Below are positions 7,465-15,686 of a DNA stretch of 64,000 nt, one piece after another. The stretch's first letter is position 1, and each line of letters starts with the position of its first letter. The position numbers and the translations under genes are program-made. The notes below the pieces were generated by a model. It was not told where the DNA came from. It was given only the letters and a program-made list of their open reading frames with translations, and ran no database searches. Origin of the DNA: Actinomycetospora lemnae (GTDB lineage: Bacteria; Actinomycetota; Actinomycetes; Mycobacteriales; Pseudonocardiaceae); contig NZ_JAQZAO010000005.1 of the NCBI RefSeq assembly GCF_028737315.1, positions 124,001-188,000 on the forward strand, read 5' to 3'.

Positions 7465-8210
7465 CAGCTCACCCCGTCGGTGAGCATCCACGGCGTCTCG
7501 GCCTCGGGGCGCGCCGGCTCGCCGTCGGCGGGCACCCAGCAGCGCCGGGAGATGGCGACGGCGAGCAGGGGGCAGCCGCCGGCGTCGCCGCGCGTCATCC
7601 GCGACTCGAGCTTGCCGAGGTGGGTCGTCGTCGACGTCGAGAGGCGGCTGCGGACCTCGTCGTCGCTACGCCCCGCCGCGCGGGCCAGCTCGCGGGCGAG
7701 GTCGCGCAGGTCGTCGTGGGTGCGGGTGAGCAGGACCGCGCCGTCGATGAGGCCGGCGTCGTAGAGGGCGCGGTAGGCGGAGATGTCGCGGTCGAGGTTG
7801 CCGTCCTTGGCGTTCCACTCGACGTCGAGCGCCACCCGGCCCTTGACGTTGTCGACCTTGTAGCCCTCGTTGACGACCTCGCTCTCGCGCACGGTCACGC
7901 CGACCTCGCCTGCGGGCGCCCACGGCTGCACCTGCAGGCGCGAGGTGACGACGGTGTCGACGCGCCCCTCGCGCCACCCGCGCGCCCGGAAGGCGGTGTT
8001 GAGGCGGGCGGCCAGGCGGGACTCGTTGCCACCCGCCTCGACGAGGTCGGCGGTGGTCAGGGCGAAGTCGGCGAGCACGGCGCAGATCTCGGCGAACTCG
8101 TCCGGGCTCGTGGCCGCGAGGACGGCGGCGGCGTTGCGCGTCTCGCGGAGCTCGTAGCGATCCGCGATCCCCGGCGGCAGCGCGCCCGACCAACCCCGCG
8201 TGAGCTCCAT
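7461..8210 (-). CDS. BglII/BstYI-family type II restriction endonuclease
   Basis: A 249-residue protein matching the BglII/BstYI endonuclease family by its core VDNVKGRVALDVEWNAKDGN. D120, D129 and E131 reproduce the D-x8-[E]-x-[Q] spacing of the catalytic triad known for BglII (D84, E93, Q95), but with Asp and Glu in the second and third places, i.e. a more standard D...DxE nuclease set. It is predicted to cut double-stranded DNA at a GATC-centred site (AGATCT or RGATCY in characterised relatives); the exact site is inferred. It is the first gene of a two-gene operon with the MT-A70 methylase. Its own gene contains AGATCT at 8084-8089. Confidence 0.82.
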   Translation of the reverse strand: MELTRGWSGALPPGIADRYELRETRNAAAVLAATSPDEFAEICAVLADFALTTADLVEAGGNESRLAARLNTAFRARGWREGRVDTVVTSRLQVQPWAPAGEVGVTVRESEVVNEGYKVDNVKGRVALDVEWNAKDGNLDRDISAYRALYDAGLIDGAVLLTRTHDDLRDLARELARAAGRSDDEVRSRLSTSTTTHLGKLESRMTRGDAGGCPLLAVAISRRCWVPADGEPARPEAETPWMLTDGVSW

Positions 8211-8242
8211 CGCCGGACAGTCTGCCCTCCGTGCCCGGCCGC

Positions 8243-8258
8243 CCGTGCTCCGGCACGG
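8243..8258. terminator. small GC-rich hairpin between DUF5313 and endonuclease genes
   Basis: CCGTGC-TCCG-GCACGG is a perfect stem of 6 bp, followed by further GC-rich partial complementarity to about 8275. It lies in the 73-bp gap downstream of the DUF5313 gene. No U-tract, so termination is only suggested. Confidence 0.35.
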
Positions 8259-8283
8259 CGCTGCGTGGGCGCCGGGCCACCGG

Positions 8284-8598
8284 CTACTCGTCCTCGCGGA
8301 GGACGACCTCGGGCAGGTAGCCGTGCTGGTAGAGCCGCTTCTCCCGGACCATCGGGGAGAACAGCGTGGCCATGAACAGCGTCGAGACCAGGACGAACAG
8401 CGGCAGGGCGACGCGCAGCCACGCCGGCCCGGGCAGCAGCGCCAGCAGCGCGGCCGGCGTGGCCTGCACCGCGGACCGGCCGAGGTGGCGCAGGAACCAC
8501 GTCCGGCAGGTCAGGTCGTGCAGCACCCAGGGGGCGTACCGCACCGGCAGCCGCGCCCCGAACGCGTACCCGAGCCAGCGCAGCACGCCCGGCCTCAT
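8284..8598 (-). CDS. DUF5313 family membrane protein
   Basis: A 104-residue protein of the actinobacterial DUF5313 family, recognised by its start (RPGVLRWLGYAFG.RLP.RY..WVLHDLTCRTW). Two hydrophobic segments at about residues 48-60 and 64-83 (LRVALPLFVLVSTLFMATLF) make it a small inner-membrane protein, ending in a conserved REKRLYQHGY motif. Function unknown. Its ATG overlaps the stop of the dehydrogenase upstream (ATGA), so the two are translationally coupled. Confidence 0.78.
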   Translation of the reverse strand: MRPGVLRWLGYAFGARLPVRYAPWVLHDLTCRTWFLRHLGRSAVQATPAALLALLPGPAWLRVALPLFVLVSTLFMATLFSPMVREKRLYQHGYLPEVVLREDE

Positions 8599-11540
8599 GA
8601 GCCCTTCGCGCCGGTGACCGCCTGCTCCCGCCTCAGGCCCAGCGCCGTCGCGGCGAGCTGGGCCAGGTGTACCGGCTCGTGGCCCGCGTTCTCGAGCTGG
8701 CGGATCTGGGTGCGGCACGAGAACCCGTCGGCGAGCACCGCGGTGTCCGGGTCGGCGGCGCGCACCGCCGGCATGAGGCCCCGCTCGGCGCACGCCGTCG
8801 AGACCTCGTAGTGCCCGTCCTCGAACCCGAAGTTGCCGGCGAGCCCGCAGCAGCCCTCGTCGAGCACCTGCGTGTCGATCCCCAGGGCGCCCAGCACCGC
8901 GCGGTCGGCGTCGAAGCCCATCGCCGCGTACTGGTGGCAGTGGATCTGGGCCACGGCCTTCTGGCCCGTGGCGACGACGCCGGCGCGCAGCTCGTCGACG
9001 TGGGCGGCGAGGACCTCGGCGAGCGTGCGCGTCGAGGCCTTGAGCCGGACCGCGTCCTCGTCGTCCTCGCCGAGCAGCTCCACGACGTCCTGGCGCAGCG
9101 CCGCCGTGCACGACGGCTCGAGCCCGACGACCGGCACGCCGTCGTCGAGCCACGGCTTGACGACGTCGAGGCTGCGCCGCACGACCTTGCGCGCCGTGCC
9201 GAGCTGGCCGGTGGTGTGCCAGGTCAGCCCGCAGCACACCCCGCGGTCGGGGAGCTCGACGCGGTAGCCGAGGTGCTCGAGCACGGCGATCGCGTCGAGC
9301 GCGAGGTCCGGGTCGAACGCCGAGGTGAACGTGTCGGGCCACAGCAGCACGCGCGGCCGCGGGCTGTCGTGCCGCGCCGGGTGCGGCCCGGCGAGGCGGC
9401 GCAGGGGCGTGGGCGCGAGCGTCGGGATGTCGCGCTGCGGGGCGATCCCGCCGAGGCGCTTGGCGATCGTCGCGAGCGCGGGGCGGCGGGCGAGCGCGTT
9501 GGCCAGCCGCGGCAGGCCCGGGACGGCGGTGGCGAGGCGCAGCCAGCGGGGCAGGTGGCCCATCGACCAGTGGCTGCGCGGGCGCTCCCGCGCGCGGCCC
9601 GCGTAGTGCTGGGCGAGGAACTCGGCCTTGTAGGTGGCCATGTCGACGCCGACGGGGCAGTCGCGCTGGCACGCCTTGCAGCTCAGGCACAGGTCGAGGG
9701 CGTCGCGGACCTCGGTGGAGCGCCAGCCGTCCGGCACGAGCTGGCCCGACGCCATCTCGAAGAGCATCCGCGCGCGCCCGCGCGTCGAGTGCATCTCCTC
9801 GCCGGTGACGCGGTAGCTCGGGCACATGTAGCCGCCCGAGTCGGTGATGCACTTGGCGACGCCGATGCAGCGCCGGCTCGCGCGGGTGAAGCTGCCGCGG
9901 TCGTCGGTGTAGTGCAGCTCGGTGCGCGGGCCGATGGTGGGCACGCCGACGAAGACCTTGAGGTCGTCGTCCATCCTGCGCGGCTCGACGACGCGACCGG
10001 GGTTCATGCGGCCCTCGGGGTCGAAGACGCCCTTGAACGCCCCGAACGCCTCGATGAGCTGCGGGGAGTAGGTCCGCTCGAGCAGCTCGGCGCGGGCCTG
10101 GCCGTCGCCGTGCTCTCCGGACACCGATCCGCCGTGCTCGGCGACGAGGTCGGCGGCGTCGAGCAGGAAGGCGCGGAAGTTGGCGAGGCCGGGGCGCGTG
10201 AGCAGGTCGAAGTCGATGCGCACGTGCAGGCAGCCGTCACCGAAGTGGCCGTAGTAGGCGCCCTGGCGCCCGTGGCGGCGCAGCAGGGCGTCGAACTCGC
10301 GCAGGTAGGCGCCCATCCGCGCCGGCGGGACCGCCGCGTCCTCCCACCCCGGCCACGCCTCGCCGCCGTCGGGGGAGCGGGTGACGATGCCTGACCCGTC
10401 CTCGCGGACCTTCCACAGCGCGCGCATCTGCTTCGGCTCGGAGACGACCTTGACGCTGGCCCCGTACCGGGCCATCTCCTTGCCGATGGCCGTCGCCTTC
10501 GCCTCGGCCTCGGCGCGGTCGGCGCCGCCGGTCTCGACGTAGAGCCAGCCCTTGCCCTCGGGCAGCTGCTCGTGGGTGCGGTCGTCGGGACGGCTCGCGC
10601 GCAGCGCGCCGATGACGCCGACGTCGACGCCCTCGATCGTGAGCGGGGCGTGCTCGCGGATCGGCATGACGTGGTCGGCGGCGGTGTAGGCGTCGGGGAA
10701 CCCGAGCACGCACAGCGCCCGGACGGGCGGGGCCTCGACCAGCTCGACGGTGGCCTCGAGGATCGTCGCGCACGTGCCCTCGGTGCCGACCAGCGCGCGG
10801 GCGAGGTCGACGCCGGCGTCGTCGAGGAGCTGGTCGAGGTTGTAGCCGCTGACGCGCCGGGTCAGGCCGTCGACGACGAGCTCGTCGCGGATCGTCTTCT
10901 CGTAGCGGTCGCGCAGGCGCGTGAGCTCGCGGTAGACATCGCCCTCGCGGCCGGGCCGCTGCTGGGCCGCCGCGAGGTCGGGGGTGCGGCCGACGCTCAT
11001 CCGCGTCCCGTCGGCGAGCAGCACGTCGAGCTCGCGGACGTTGTCGACGGTCTTGCCCCACGCCACCGAGTGCGACCCGCACGCGTTGTTGGCGATCATC
11101 CCGCCGAGCGTGCAGCGGTTGTGCGTCGACGGGTCGGGGCCGAACGTCAGGCCGTACGGGCGCGCGGCCTCGCGCAGGTCGTCGAGGACGACGCCGGGCT
11201 GGACGCGGGCGGTGCGCGTCGCGGGGTCGATCTCGAGCACGCGGTCGAGGTGGCGCGAGAAGTCGAGGATCAGCGCCTCGTTGACCGCCATCCCGCCGAT
11301 GCTCGTGCTCGCGCCGCGCGGCAGGACCGGGACCTCGTGGCGGCGGGCGATGTCGACGGCCGCCTCGACGTCGTCGAGGTCGACGGGCTGCACGACACCG
11401 AGCGGCACGTGGCGGTAGTTCGAGGCGTCCGCGGACCACATGGCCCGGCTCGCGGTGTCGAAGCGCACCCGCCCCCGCACCGCCGAGCGCAGGTCCTCGG
11501 CCAGCAGGGACTCGGCGGACGATCGGCGCATGGTGGTCAT
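8595..11540 (-). CDS. FAD-binding and Fe-S-binding oxidoreductase (D-lactate dehydrogenase/glycolate oxidase type)
   Basis: A 981-residue fusion. Residues about 40-500 form a PCMH-type FAD domain plus FAD-oxidase C domain (PRGASTSIGG, STHNRCTLGGMIANNACGSHS, GDGCLHVRIDFD, HGDGQAR). Residues about 600-960 form a GlpC-like iron-sulfur part with a ferredoxin-type cluster motif (CLSCKACQRDCPVG) and two cysteine-rich CCG-type motifs (CCGLTWH, EGCCGLAGNFG). It oxidises a 2-hydroxyacid, most likely D-lactate or a related acid, and passes electrons to the respiratory chain from the inner membrane face. Length suits the DLD-type fusion family. The substrate is inferred. Confidence 0.88.
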   Translation of the reverse strand: MTTMRRSSAESLLAEDLRSAVRGRVRFDTASRAMWSADASNYRHVPLGVVQPVDLDDVEAAVDIARRHEVPVLPRGASTSIGGMAVNEALILDFSRHLDRVLEIDPATRTARVQPGVVLDDLREAARPYGLTFGPDPSTHNRCTLGGMIANNACGSHSVAWGKTVDNVRELDVLLADGTRMSVGRTPDLAAAQQRPGREGDVYRELTRLRDRYEKTIRDELVVDGLTRRVSGYNLDQLLDDAGVDLARALVGTEGTCATILEATVELVEAPPVRALCVLGFPDAYTAADHVMPIREHAPLTIEGVDVGVIGALRASRPDDRTHEQLPEGKGWLYVETGGADRAEAEAKATAIGKEMARYGASVKVVSEPKQMRALWKVREDGSGIVTRSPDGGEAWPGWEDAAVPPARMGAYLREFDALLRRHGRQGAYYGHFGDGCLHVRIDFDLLTRPGLANFRAFLLDAADLVAEHGGSVSGEHGDGQARAELLERTYSPQLIEAFGAFKGVFDPEGRMNPGRVVEPRRMDDDLKVFVGVPTIGPRTELHYTDDRGSFTRASRRCIGVAKCITDSGGYMCPSYRVTGEEMHSTRGRARMLFEMASGQLVPDGWRSTEVRDALDLCLSCKACQRDCPVGVDMATYKAEFLAQHYAGRARERPRSHWSMGHLPRWLRLATAVPGLPRLANALARRPALATIAKRLGGIAPQRDIPTLAPTPLRRLAGPHPARHDSPRPRVLLWPDTFTSAFDPDLALDAIAVLEHLGYRVELPDRGVCCGLTWHTTGQLGTARKVVRRSLDVVKPWLDDGVPVVGLEPSCTAALRQDVVELLGEDDEDAVRLKASTRTLAEVLAAHVDELRAGVVATGQKAVAQIHCHQYAAMGFDADRAVLGALGIDTQVLDEGCCGLAGNFGFEDGHYEVSTACAERGLMPAVRAADPDTAVLADGFSCRTQIRQLENAGHEPVHLAQLAATALGLRREQAVTGAKGS

Positions 11541-11588
11541 CGGGAATCAGTCTGCGCCGGTGTCAACGCGGGCGCCGCTCGGGGTGTC

Positions 11589-11640
11589 GCAGCGAACGCG
11601 CTGTTCGCTGCCTCTAGGCGCGCGTAGTCCCCGTTCGCGC
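11589..11640 (+). repeat. dispersed double-hairpin repeat, copy A
   Basis: 52 bp with two adjacent hairpins: GCAGCGAAC-N5-GTTCGCTGC, then a shared TCTAGGCGCGCG linker, then a second arm pair around GTCCCCG ending TTCGCGC (first base pair altered in this copy). It is nearly identical to copy B (45272-45323). The TAG stop of the amidohydrolase (11614-11616) and its last eight codons lie inside the element. Confidence 0.75.
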
Positions 11641-12816
11641 CGGCTCGAGGTCCGCGACGTGCGTGCGGGGCGCGCGGTCGAGCAGGCCGGTGGCGACGTC
11701 CGGGGCGTCGAGCAGGACGAGGTCGGCCCGCGCGCCCGGCACGACGTCGTGCGCGTCGTCACCCATCAGCGCCGCGGCGTCGCCGGTGACCATGTCGAGC
11801 AGGGTGTCGAGCTCCAGGCCCTGCATGTGGCCGAGGGTGAGGGCGGCGTCGAGCGGGTCGCCGGTGCCGAACGGGGTGAAGGCGTTGCGGACGTTGTTCG
11901 ACGAGCACGCGACGCGCACGCCGGCGTCGCGCAGCTCCCGGACCGGGGCGGAAGCCCCGACGAGGTAGAGGTCGGTGGGCGGGAGGACCGCCACCCCGAC
12001 GCCCGCGGCGGCCAGCGCGTCGGCCGTGCGGCGCCGACGGTCGGGGTCGAGGCCGGCGAGGGTCGTCACGTGGCCGAGGACGATGCGGCCGCCGAGCCCC
12101 GCCGCGTCCGTCATCGCCGCGATCTCGGCGGCGAGGTCGTGGCGCGGGTCGGGGACACCCCCACCCGCCCCGGCGGCGAAGTCGGCGTGGACGTCGACGG
12201 GGACCCCGTGCTGCTGGGCGAGGTCGAGGACGTCGCGGACGTGCTCGCGGCAGGCGTCGACGTCGTCCTCGGCGTAGCTGCAGGCCCCGAGGACGTCGGC
12301 GCCGCGGGCGAGGGCCTCGAGGAGCAGGTCGCGGGTGCCGGGACGGGCGGCGATGCCCTCCTGCGGGAAGGCGACGACCTGGAGCTCGACCGTCCCGCGC
12401 CACGCGTCGCGGAGCTCGAGGAGCACGTCGAGGCCGGTCAGACCGACGGTGGGGTCGACGTCGACGGGGGTGCGGACCCGGGTGACGCCGGCCGCGTGGG
12501 CGCGGGTGAGCAGGTCGGTGGCGCGGGTGCGGACGTCGTCGGCGGTGAAGGTCTGCTTGCGCTCGGTGGTGCGGGCGACGGCGTCGTCGAGCGAGCCGAC
12601 GACCTCCGCGCCGAGCATCGCCTTGTCGAGGTGCAGGTGCGGCTCGACGAGCCCCGGCAGGACGATCTTCCCGCCGCCGTCGAGGACGTCCCGGCCGTCG
12701 TGCTCCAGCGCCGGGCCGACGGCGGCGATCCGGCCGTCGGTGACCGCGACGTCGACCGGTCGGTCGTGGCGACGGGTGCGGACGTCGGTCAGGAGGTAGG
12801 TGTCGCGAGCAGCCAC
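11614..12816 (-). CDS. amidohydrolase, cytosine deaminase/N-isopropylammelide hydrolase-like
   Basis: A 400-residue TIM-barrel amidohydrolase. The N-terminal beta-sandwich strand (DVAVTDGRIAAVG) is followed by the metal motif VEPHLHLDKA, a later VDVHADF, the GHVTTLA histidine strand and CSSNNVRNAFTP carrying the late Asn/Asp-type region. This pattern is typical of cytosine deaminase-like enzymes that hydrolyse C-N bonds of pyrimidines, triazines or creatinine-like rings; the exact substrate is open. GTG at 12816 overlaps the end of the peptidase E gene by 28 bp, so the two are probably one operon. The last residues (ARTGTTRA) and the stop are encoded by dispersed repeat copy A. Confidence 0.83.
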   Translation of the reverse strand: MAARDTYLLTDVRTRRHDRPVDVAVTDGRIAAVGPALEHDGRDVLDGGGKIVLPGLVEPHLHLDKAMLGAEVVGSLDDAVARTTERKQTFTADDVRTRATDLLTRAHAAGVTRVRTPVDVDPTVGLTGLDVLLELRDAWRGTVELQVVAFPQEGIAARPGTRDLLLEALARGADVLGACSYAEDDVDACREHVRDVLDLAQQHGVPVDVHADFAAGAGGGVPDPRHDLAAEIAAMTDAAGLGGRIVLGHVTTLAGLDPDRRRRTADALAAAGVGVAVLPPTDLYLVGASAPVRELRDAGVRVACSSNNVRNAFTPFGTGDPLDAALTLGHMQGLELDTLLDMVTGDAAALMGDDAHDVVPGARADLVLLDAPDVATGLLDRAPRTHVADLEPARTGTTRA

Positions 12817-13547
12817 GACAGGTCCGTACCCGCGGCGAGCTCCACCGGCTCGTGACCGCGGCGGAAGAGGCGGGCGGTGTGGCCGTCGAGGGTGAGGGCG
12901 TCCCGCTCTCGATGGTCCGGCTCCGCTTCGCTCCGTGTCCGGCGGAGGAGCCACGCGCCCTCGCGCAGACCGACGACGGCGACGGCGTTCTCCTGGTGGA
13001 ACTCGCGGATGCGCTCCTCGCGGGTCTCGCCGCGGTGGGTGGAGTGCGGATCGGGGTCGAGGTAGTGGGGGTTGATCTGGACAGGGATCCGGCCGACGGC
13101 GTCGAGGCCCCCGGGACCGACGATCGGCATGTCGTTGGTGGTCATGATCGTGGGGCAGGCGAGGTTGGAGCCGGCGCTGGCGCCCGCGTAGCGCAGGTCG
13201 TCGCGCTCGCGCAGGGCGGCCAGGACGCCGTTGTCGCCGGTGCGCCGGCGCAGGCGGAAGGTGTTGCCGCCGCCGACGAAGACGGTCTCGCGGTCGGGGT
13301 CGGCGTCGCGGATGGTGGCCGCCGGGTCGGGCTCGCGGTGCAGGCCGCGGACGTCGACCGGCCCGAGGACGTTCGCCAGCGCGTCGGCGACCAGGCGCGT
13401 GTAGCCGTCGAGGTCGTCGCCGGCCCACGCCGCGAACCACAGGGTCCGGTCACCGAGGTGCGCGCGCAGCGGCTCGGCGGCGTGCGCGAACGGCACGTCG
13501 GCCCCGGGCGGGCGGGAGTTGGAGAACAGCAGCGCGTCGGCGGGCAC
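12789..13547 (-). CDS. peptidase E-type dipeptidase (family S51)
   Basis: A 252-residue class I glutamine-amidotransferase-fold serine peptidase. The nucleophile elbow GASAGSN and the following NPHYLDPDPHSTHRGETRE region, holding the active-site His, are diagnostic of S51 alpha-aspartyl dipeptidases or cyanophycinase relatives. The GTG at 13547 begins directly at the first strand (ADALLFSNSR), so it is preferred over 13586. It would cleave Asp-Xaa dipeptides in the cytoplasm. A short internal segment (RRTRSEAEPDHR) is encoded by a DNA sequence that recurs in two other genes of the window. It is followed by the amidohydrolase. Confidence 0.83.
   Translation of the reverse strand: MPADALLFSNSRPPGADVPFAHAAEPLRAHLGDRTLWFAAWAGDDLDGYTRLVADALANVLGPVDVRGLHREPDPAATIRDADPDRETVFVGGGNTFRLRRRTGDNGVLAALRERDDLRYAGASAGSNLACPTIMTTNDMPIVGPGGLDAVGRIPVQINPHYLDPDPHSTHRGETREERIREFHQENAVAVVGLREGAWLLRRTRSEAEPDHRERDALTLDGHTARLFRRGHEPVELAAGTDLSWLLATPTS
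12914..12942. repeat. copy of the 36-bp-family repeat inside the peptidase E gene
   Basis: GGTCCGGCTCCGCTTCG and the following CTCCGTGTCCGG match the core of the tandem repeat at 38998-39172 at about 25 of 29 positions by eye. It is read here in a frame different from that used in the XRE gene. Confidence 0.5.
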
Positions 13548-13582
13548 GCCGCGATCCTGACCGTCTCGTGCGGGTGGCCGAC

Positions 13583-13717
13583 GCACGGGGTGGTGTCAGC
13601 CTGGCGTCCATGCTGACACTGGACGTCAGTTTCTCCACCAGCTCGACCAGACAGTGATCGTGGGGACTTTCCTGACGTTGAGTGTCAGCGTGGACGCCAC
13701 GCTGAGACACCCCGTGC
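13583..13717. repeat. long near-perfect inverted repeat between GMC and peptidase genes
   Basis: The left arm 13583-13629 and right arm 13672-13717 are about 46 bp each and complementary over roughly 40 positions with only a few mismatches and one gap; the loop is 42 bp. The arm contains GTGTCAG, TGGCGTCCA and GCTGACACT blocks. It begins 1 bp after the GMC stop codon on the minus strand. It could act as a strong transcript-end hairpin or be a MITE-like insertion with terminal repeats. No obvious target-site duplication was found. Confidence 0.7.
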
Positions 13718-13718
13718 C

Positions 13719-15440
13719 TCAGCCGCCGGCGACGGGGGTGCGGGGCGGGACGGTGGGGGTGCCGAGGGGGACCAGGCGCAGGGCGCCGGGGGCGTCGGCC
13801 GGGACGACCGGGGACCGGGGCGCCACGGGCTCCACCCGGCGGTACGCCGACCCGAGCGGCGGGCGGGGGTCCGCCTCGCCCTTGTTCGGCCAGAACGCCA
13901 TGGCCCGCTCGGCCTGCGCGGTGATCGTCAGCGACGGGTTCACGCCCAGGTTCGCCGAGAGCGCCGAGCCGTCGACGACGTGCAGGCCGGGGTGCCCGTA
14001 GAGCCGCTGGTAGCCGTCGACCACGCCGGTCTCCGGGGACGCGCCGATCGGGCAGCCGCCGATGAAGTGCGCGGTCATCGGCATGTTCACCGCCTCGCCC
14101 CAGGTCCCGCCCGGATCGCCGTCGATCATCTCGGCCATCCGCCGGGTGGTCTCGTTCGCCGCCGGGATCCAGGTCGGGTTGGGCGTGCCGTGGCCCTGCC
14201 GGGACACGAGCCGCCCGAAGCGCCGGCGCACCGTGATCGAGTTGTCCAGCGACTGCATCACCAGCGCGATCACCGTGCGCTCCGACCAGCGCCGCTTGTC
14301 CAGCGAGCGGGCGAACGTGCGCGGGTGGCGGGCGATCGCGCCGAGCAGCTTGAGCACGCGCGGCACCCGCCCGCCGCCGTCGGTCATCAGCGTCGTCAGC
14401 AGGCCCATCGCGTTCGAGCCGTAGCCATAGCGGCAGGGCTCGATGTGGGTGTTCTCGTCCGGGTGCCACGACGACGTGATCGCGACGCCGCGGGTGAAGT
14501 CGCGGGGGCCGCCGCGCTCCGGCGCGCGGTGGGCCGTCGCGCCGACCAGCGCCTCGGAGTTGGTGCGGGTGAGCTCGCCGAGGCGTCGGGAGACGCGGGG
14601 GAGCACGCCGGTGTCGCGCAGCCGGTGCAGCAGCGACTGCGTGCCCCACGTGCCCGCGGCGAGCACGACCTGCTCGGCGGTGTAGATGGTCCGCCCCCGT
14701 CCGCGCGTGGCCCGCGTCTCGACCACGTACCCGTCCGCGGACGGCCGGACCGTGCGCACCGTCGTCTCCGGGTGCACGACCGCGCCCGCCCGCTCGGCGA
14801 GCGCCAGGTAGTTGGTCTCGAGGGTGTTCTTGGCGCCGTGGCGGCAGCCGGTCATGCACTCGCCGCACTCGAGGCAGCCCGTGCGCGCCGGCCCGGCGCC
14901 GCCGAAGAACGGGTCCGGCGACGTCACGCCCGGCCCCTCGCCGAAGTACACGCCGACCTGGGTCGGGGTGACGGTGTCGCCGCGCCCGCGCTCCTCGGCG
15001 ACCTGCCGCATGACGACGTCCGACGGCGTCACCGACGGCTGCGTGACCACCCCGAGCATGCGGGTGGCCTGGTCGTAGAACGGGTCGAGCTCGTCGCGCC
15101 AGTCGGTGATCGACGCCCACTGCGGGTCGCGGTAGAAGGCGTCGTTCTTCGGGCGGTAGAGCGTGTTCGCGTAGTTCAGCGACCCGCCGCCCACGCCCGC
15201 GCCGGCGAGCACCACGACGTCGCGCAGCACGTGGATGCGCTGGATGCCGTAGCAGCCCAGCCGGGGCGCCCACAGGAAGTTCCGCAGGTCCCACGACGTC
15301 GACGGCAGCGTCTCGGGCGTGAACCGGCGCCCGGCCTCGAGGACCCCGACGCGGTAGCCCTTCTCCGCGAGCCGCAGCGCCGTGACGCTGCCCCCGAACC
15401 CGGATCCGACGACGAGCACGTCGTAGTGGCGTGGTGGCAC
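13719..15440 (-). CDS. GMC family oxidoreductase, cholesterol oxidase-like (ChoD type)
   Basis: A 573-residue FAD enzyme. The N-terminal dinucleotide motif GSGFGG is followed by the GMC signature region GAGVGGGSLNYANT and the Cys-rich segment GCLECGECMTGCRHGAKNT, which is characteristic of mycobacterial ChoD-like proteins. The C-terminal GMC motif with the catalytic His/Asn pair lies near HFIGGCPIG and NLGVNPSLTI. Length matches ChoD (about 578). It probably oxidises a sterol or other alcohol; true cholesterol oxidation is unproven for many homologs. The GTG at 15440 follows a -10 box by 6 nt. A broken TetR gene and an operator-like palindrome lie just upstream. Confidence 0.85.
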   Translation of the reverse strand: MPPRHYDVLVVGSGFGGSVTALRLAEKGYRVGVLEAGRRFTPETLPSTSWDLRNFLWAPRLGCYGIQRIHVLRDVVVLAGAGVGGGSLNYANTLYRPKNDAFYRDPQWASITDWRDELDPFYDQATRMLGVVTQPSVTPSDVVMRQVAEERGRGDTVTPTQVGVYFGEGPGVTSPDPFFGGAGPARTGCLECGECMTGCRHGAKNTLETNYLALAERAGAVVHPETTVRTVRPSADGYVVETRATRGRGRTIYTAEQVVLAAGTWGTQSLLHRLRDTGVLPRVSRRLGELTRTNSEALVGATAHRAPERGGPRDFTRGVAITSSWHPDENTHIEPCRYGYGSNAMGLLTTLMTDGGGRVPRVLKLLGAIARHPRTFARSLDKRRWSERTVIALVMQSLDNSITVRRRFGRLVSRQGHGTPNPTWIPAANETTRRMAEMIDGDPGGTWGEAVNMPMTAHFIGGCPIGASPETGVVDGYQRLYGHPGLHVVDGSALSANLGVNPSLTITAQAERAMAFWPNKGEADPRPPLGSAYRRVEPVAPRSPVVPADAPGALRLVPLGTPTVPPRTPVAGG

Positions 15441-15446
15441 CGCAGG

Positions 15447-15452
15447 AACCTA
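15447..15452 (-). promoter_or_regulatory. -10 box of the GMC gene, probably leaderless
   Basis: On the minus strand TAGGTT ends 6 nt before the GTG at 15440. The palindrome at 15466-15482 lies immediately upstream, where a repressor would block RNA polymerase. Confidence 0.45.
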
Positions 15453-15465
15453 ACCCGTGAGTAGC

Positions 15466-15482
15466 TGTGACGGAAGGTCACA
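15466..15482. promoter_or_regulatory. operator-like palindrome TGTGAC-N5-GTCACA
   Basis: A perfect 6-bp inverted repeat with a 5-bp spacer, between the GMC promoter and the remnant of a divergent TetR gene. Size and place fit a TetR-family operator. If so, its own repressor is no longer functional. Confidence 0.5.
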
Positions 15483-15502
15483 GGTAGACGACGACACCCC
15501 CC

Positions 15503-15670
15503 GTGCGTGACGGGGAGCCGGCGCGGCGCGAGCAGCTCGTGGCGGCGGCCTTCGGGCTCGTGGCGGAGGTGGGCCGCTCGACGGTCGACGGTCCGCCACC
15601 ACGTGGCGACGAAGACCGAGCTGGTCGAGGCGCTCGCCGAGCACGCCGCGGCCTGCTCGCCGACGGGTGA
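15503..15670 (+). pseudogene. remnant of a TetR family regulator
   Basis: Starting at GTG 15503, one frame gives REQLVAAAFGLVAEVG, the first helix of a TetR DNA-binding domain. A shifted frame then gives VRHHVATKTELVEALAEHAA, the conserved end of helix 3/helix 4 of the same domain. The middle of the HTH (about 15 residues) is missing, the frame is broken, and no ligand-binding domain follows before the next gene. This is a deletion-frameshift relic of a regulator once divergent from the GMC gene. Confidence 0.75.
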
Positions 15671-15686
15671 GCCCTCAGAGCACCAC

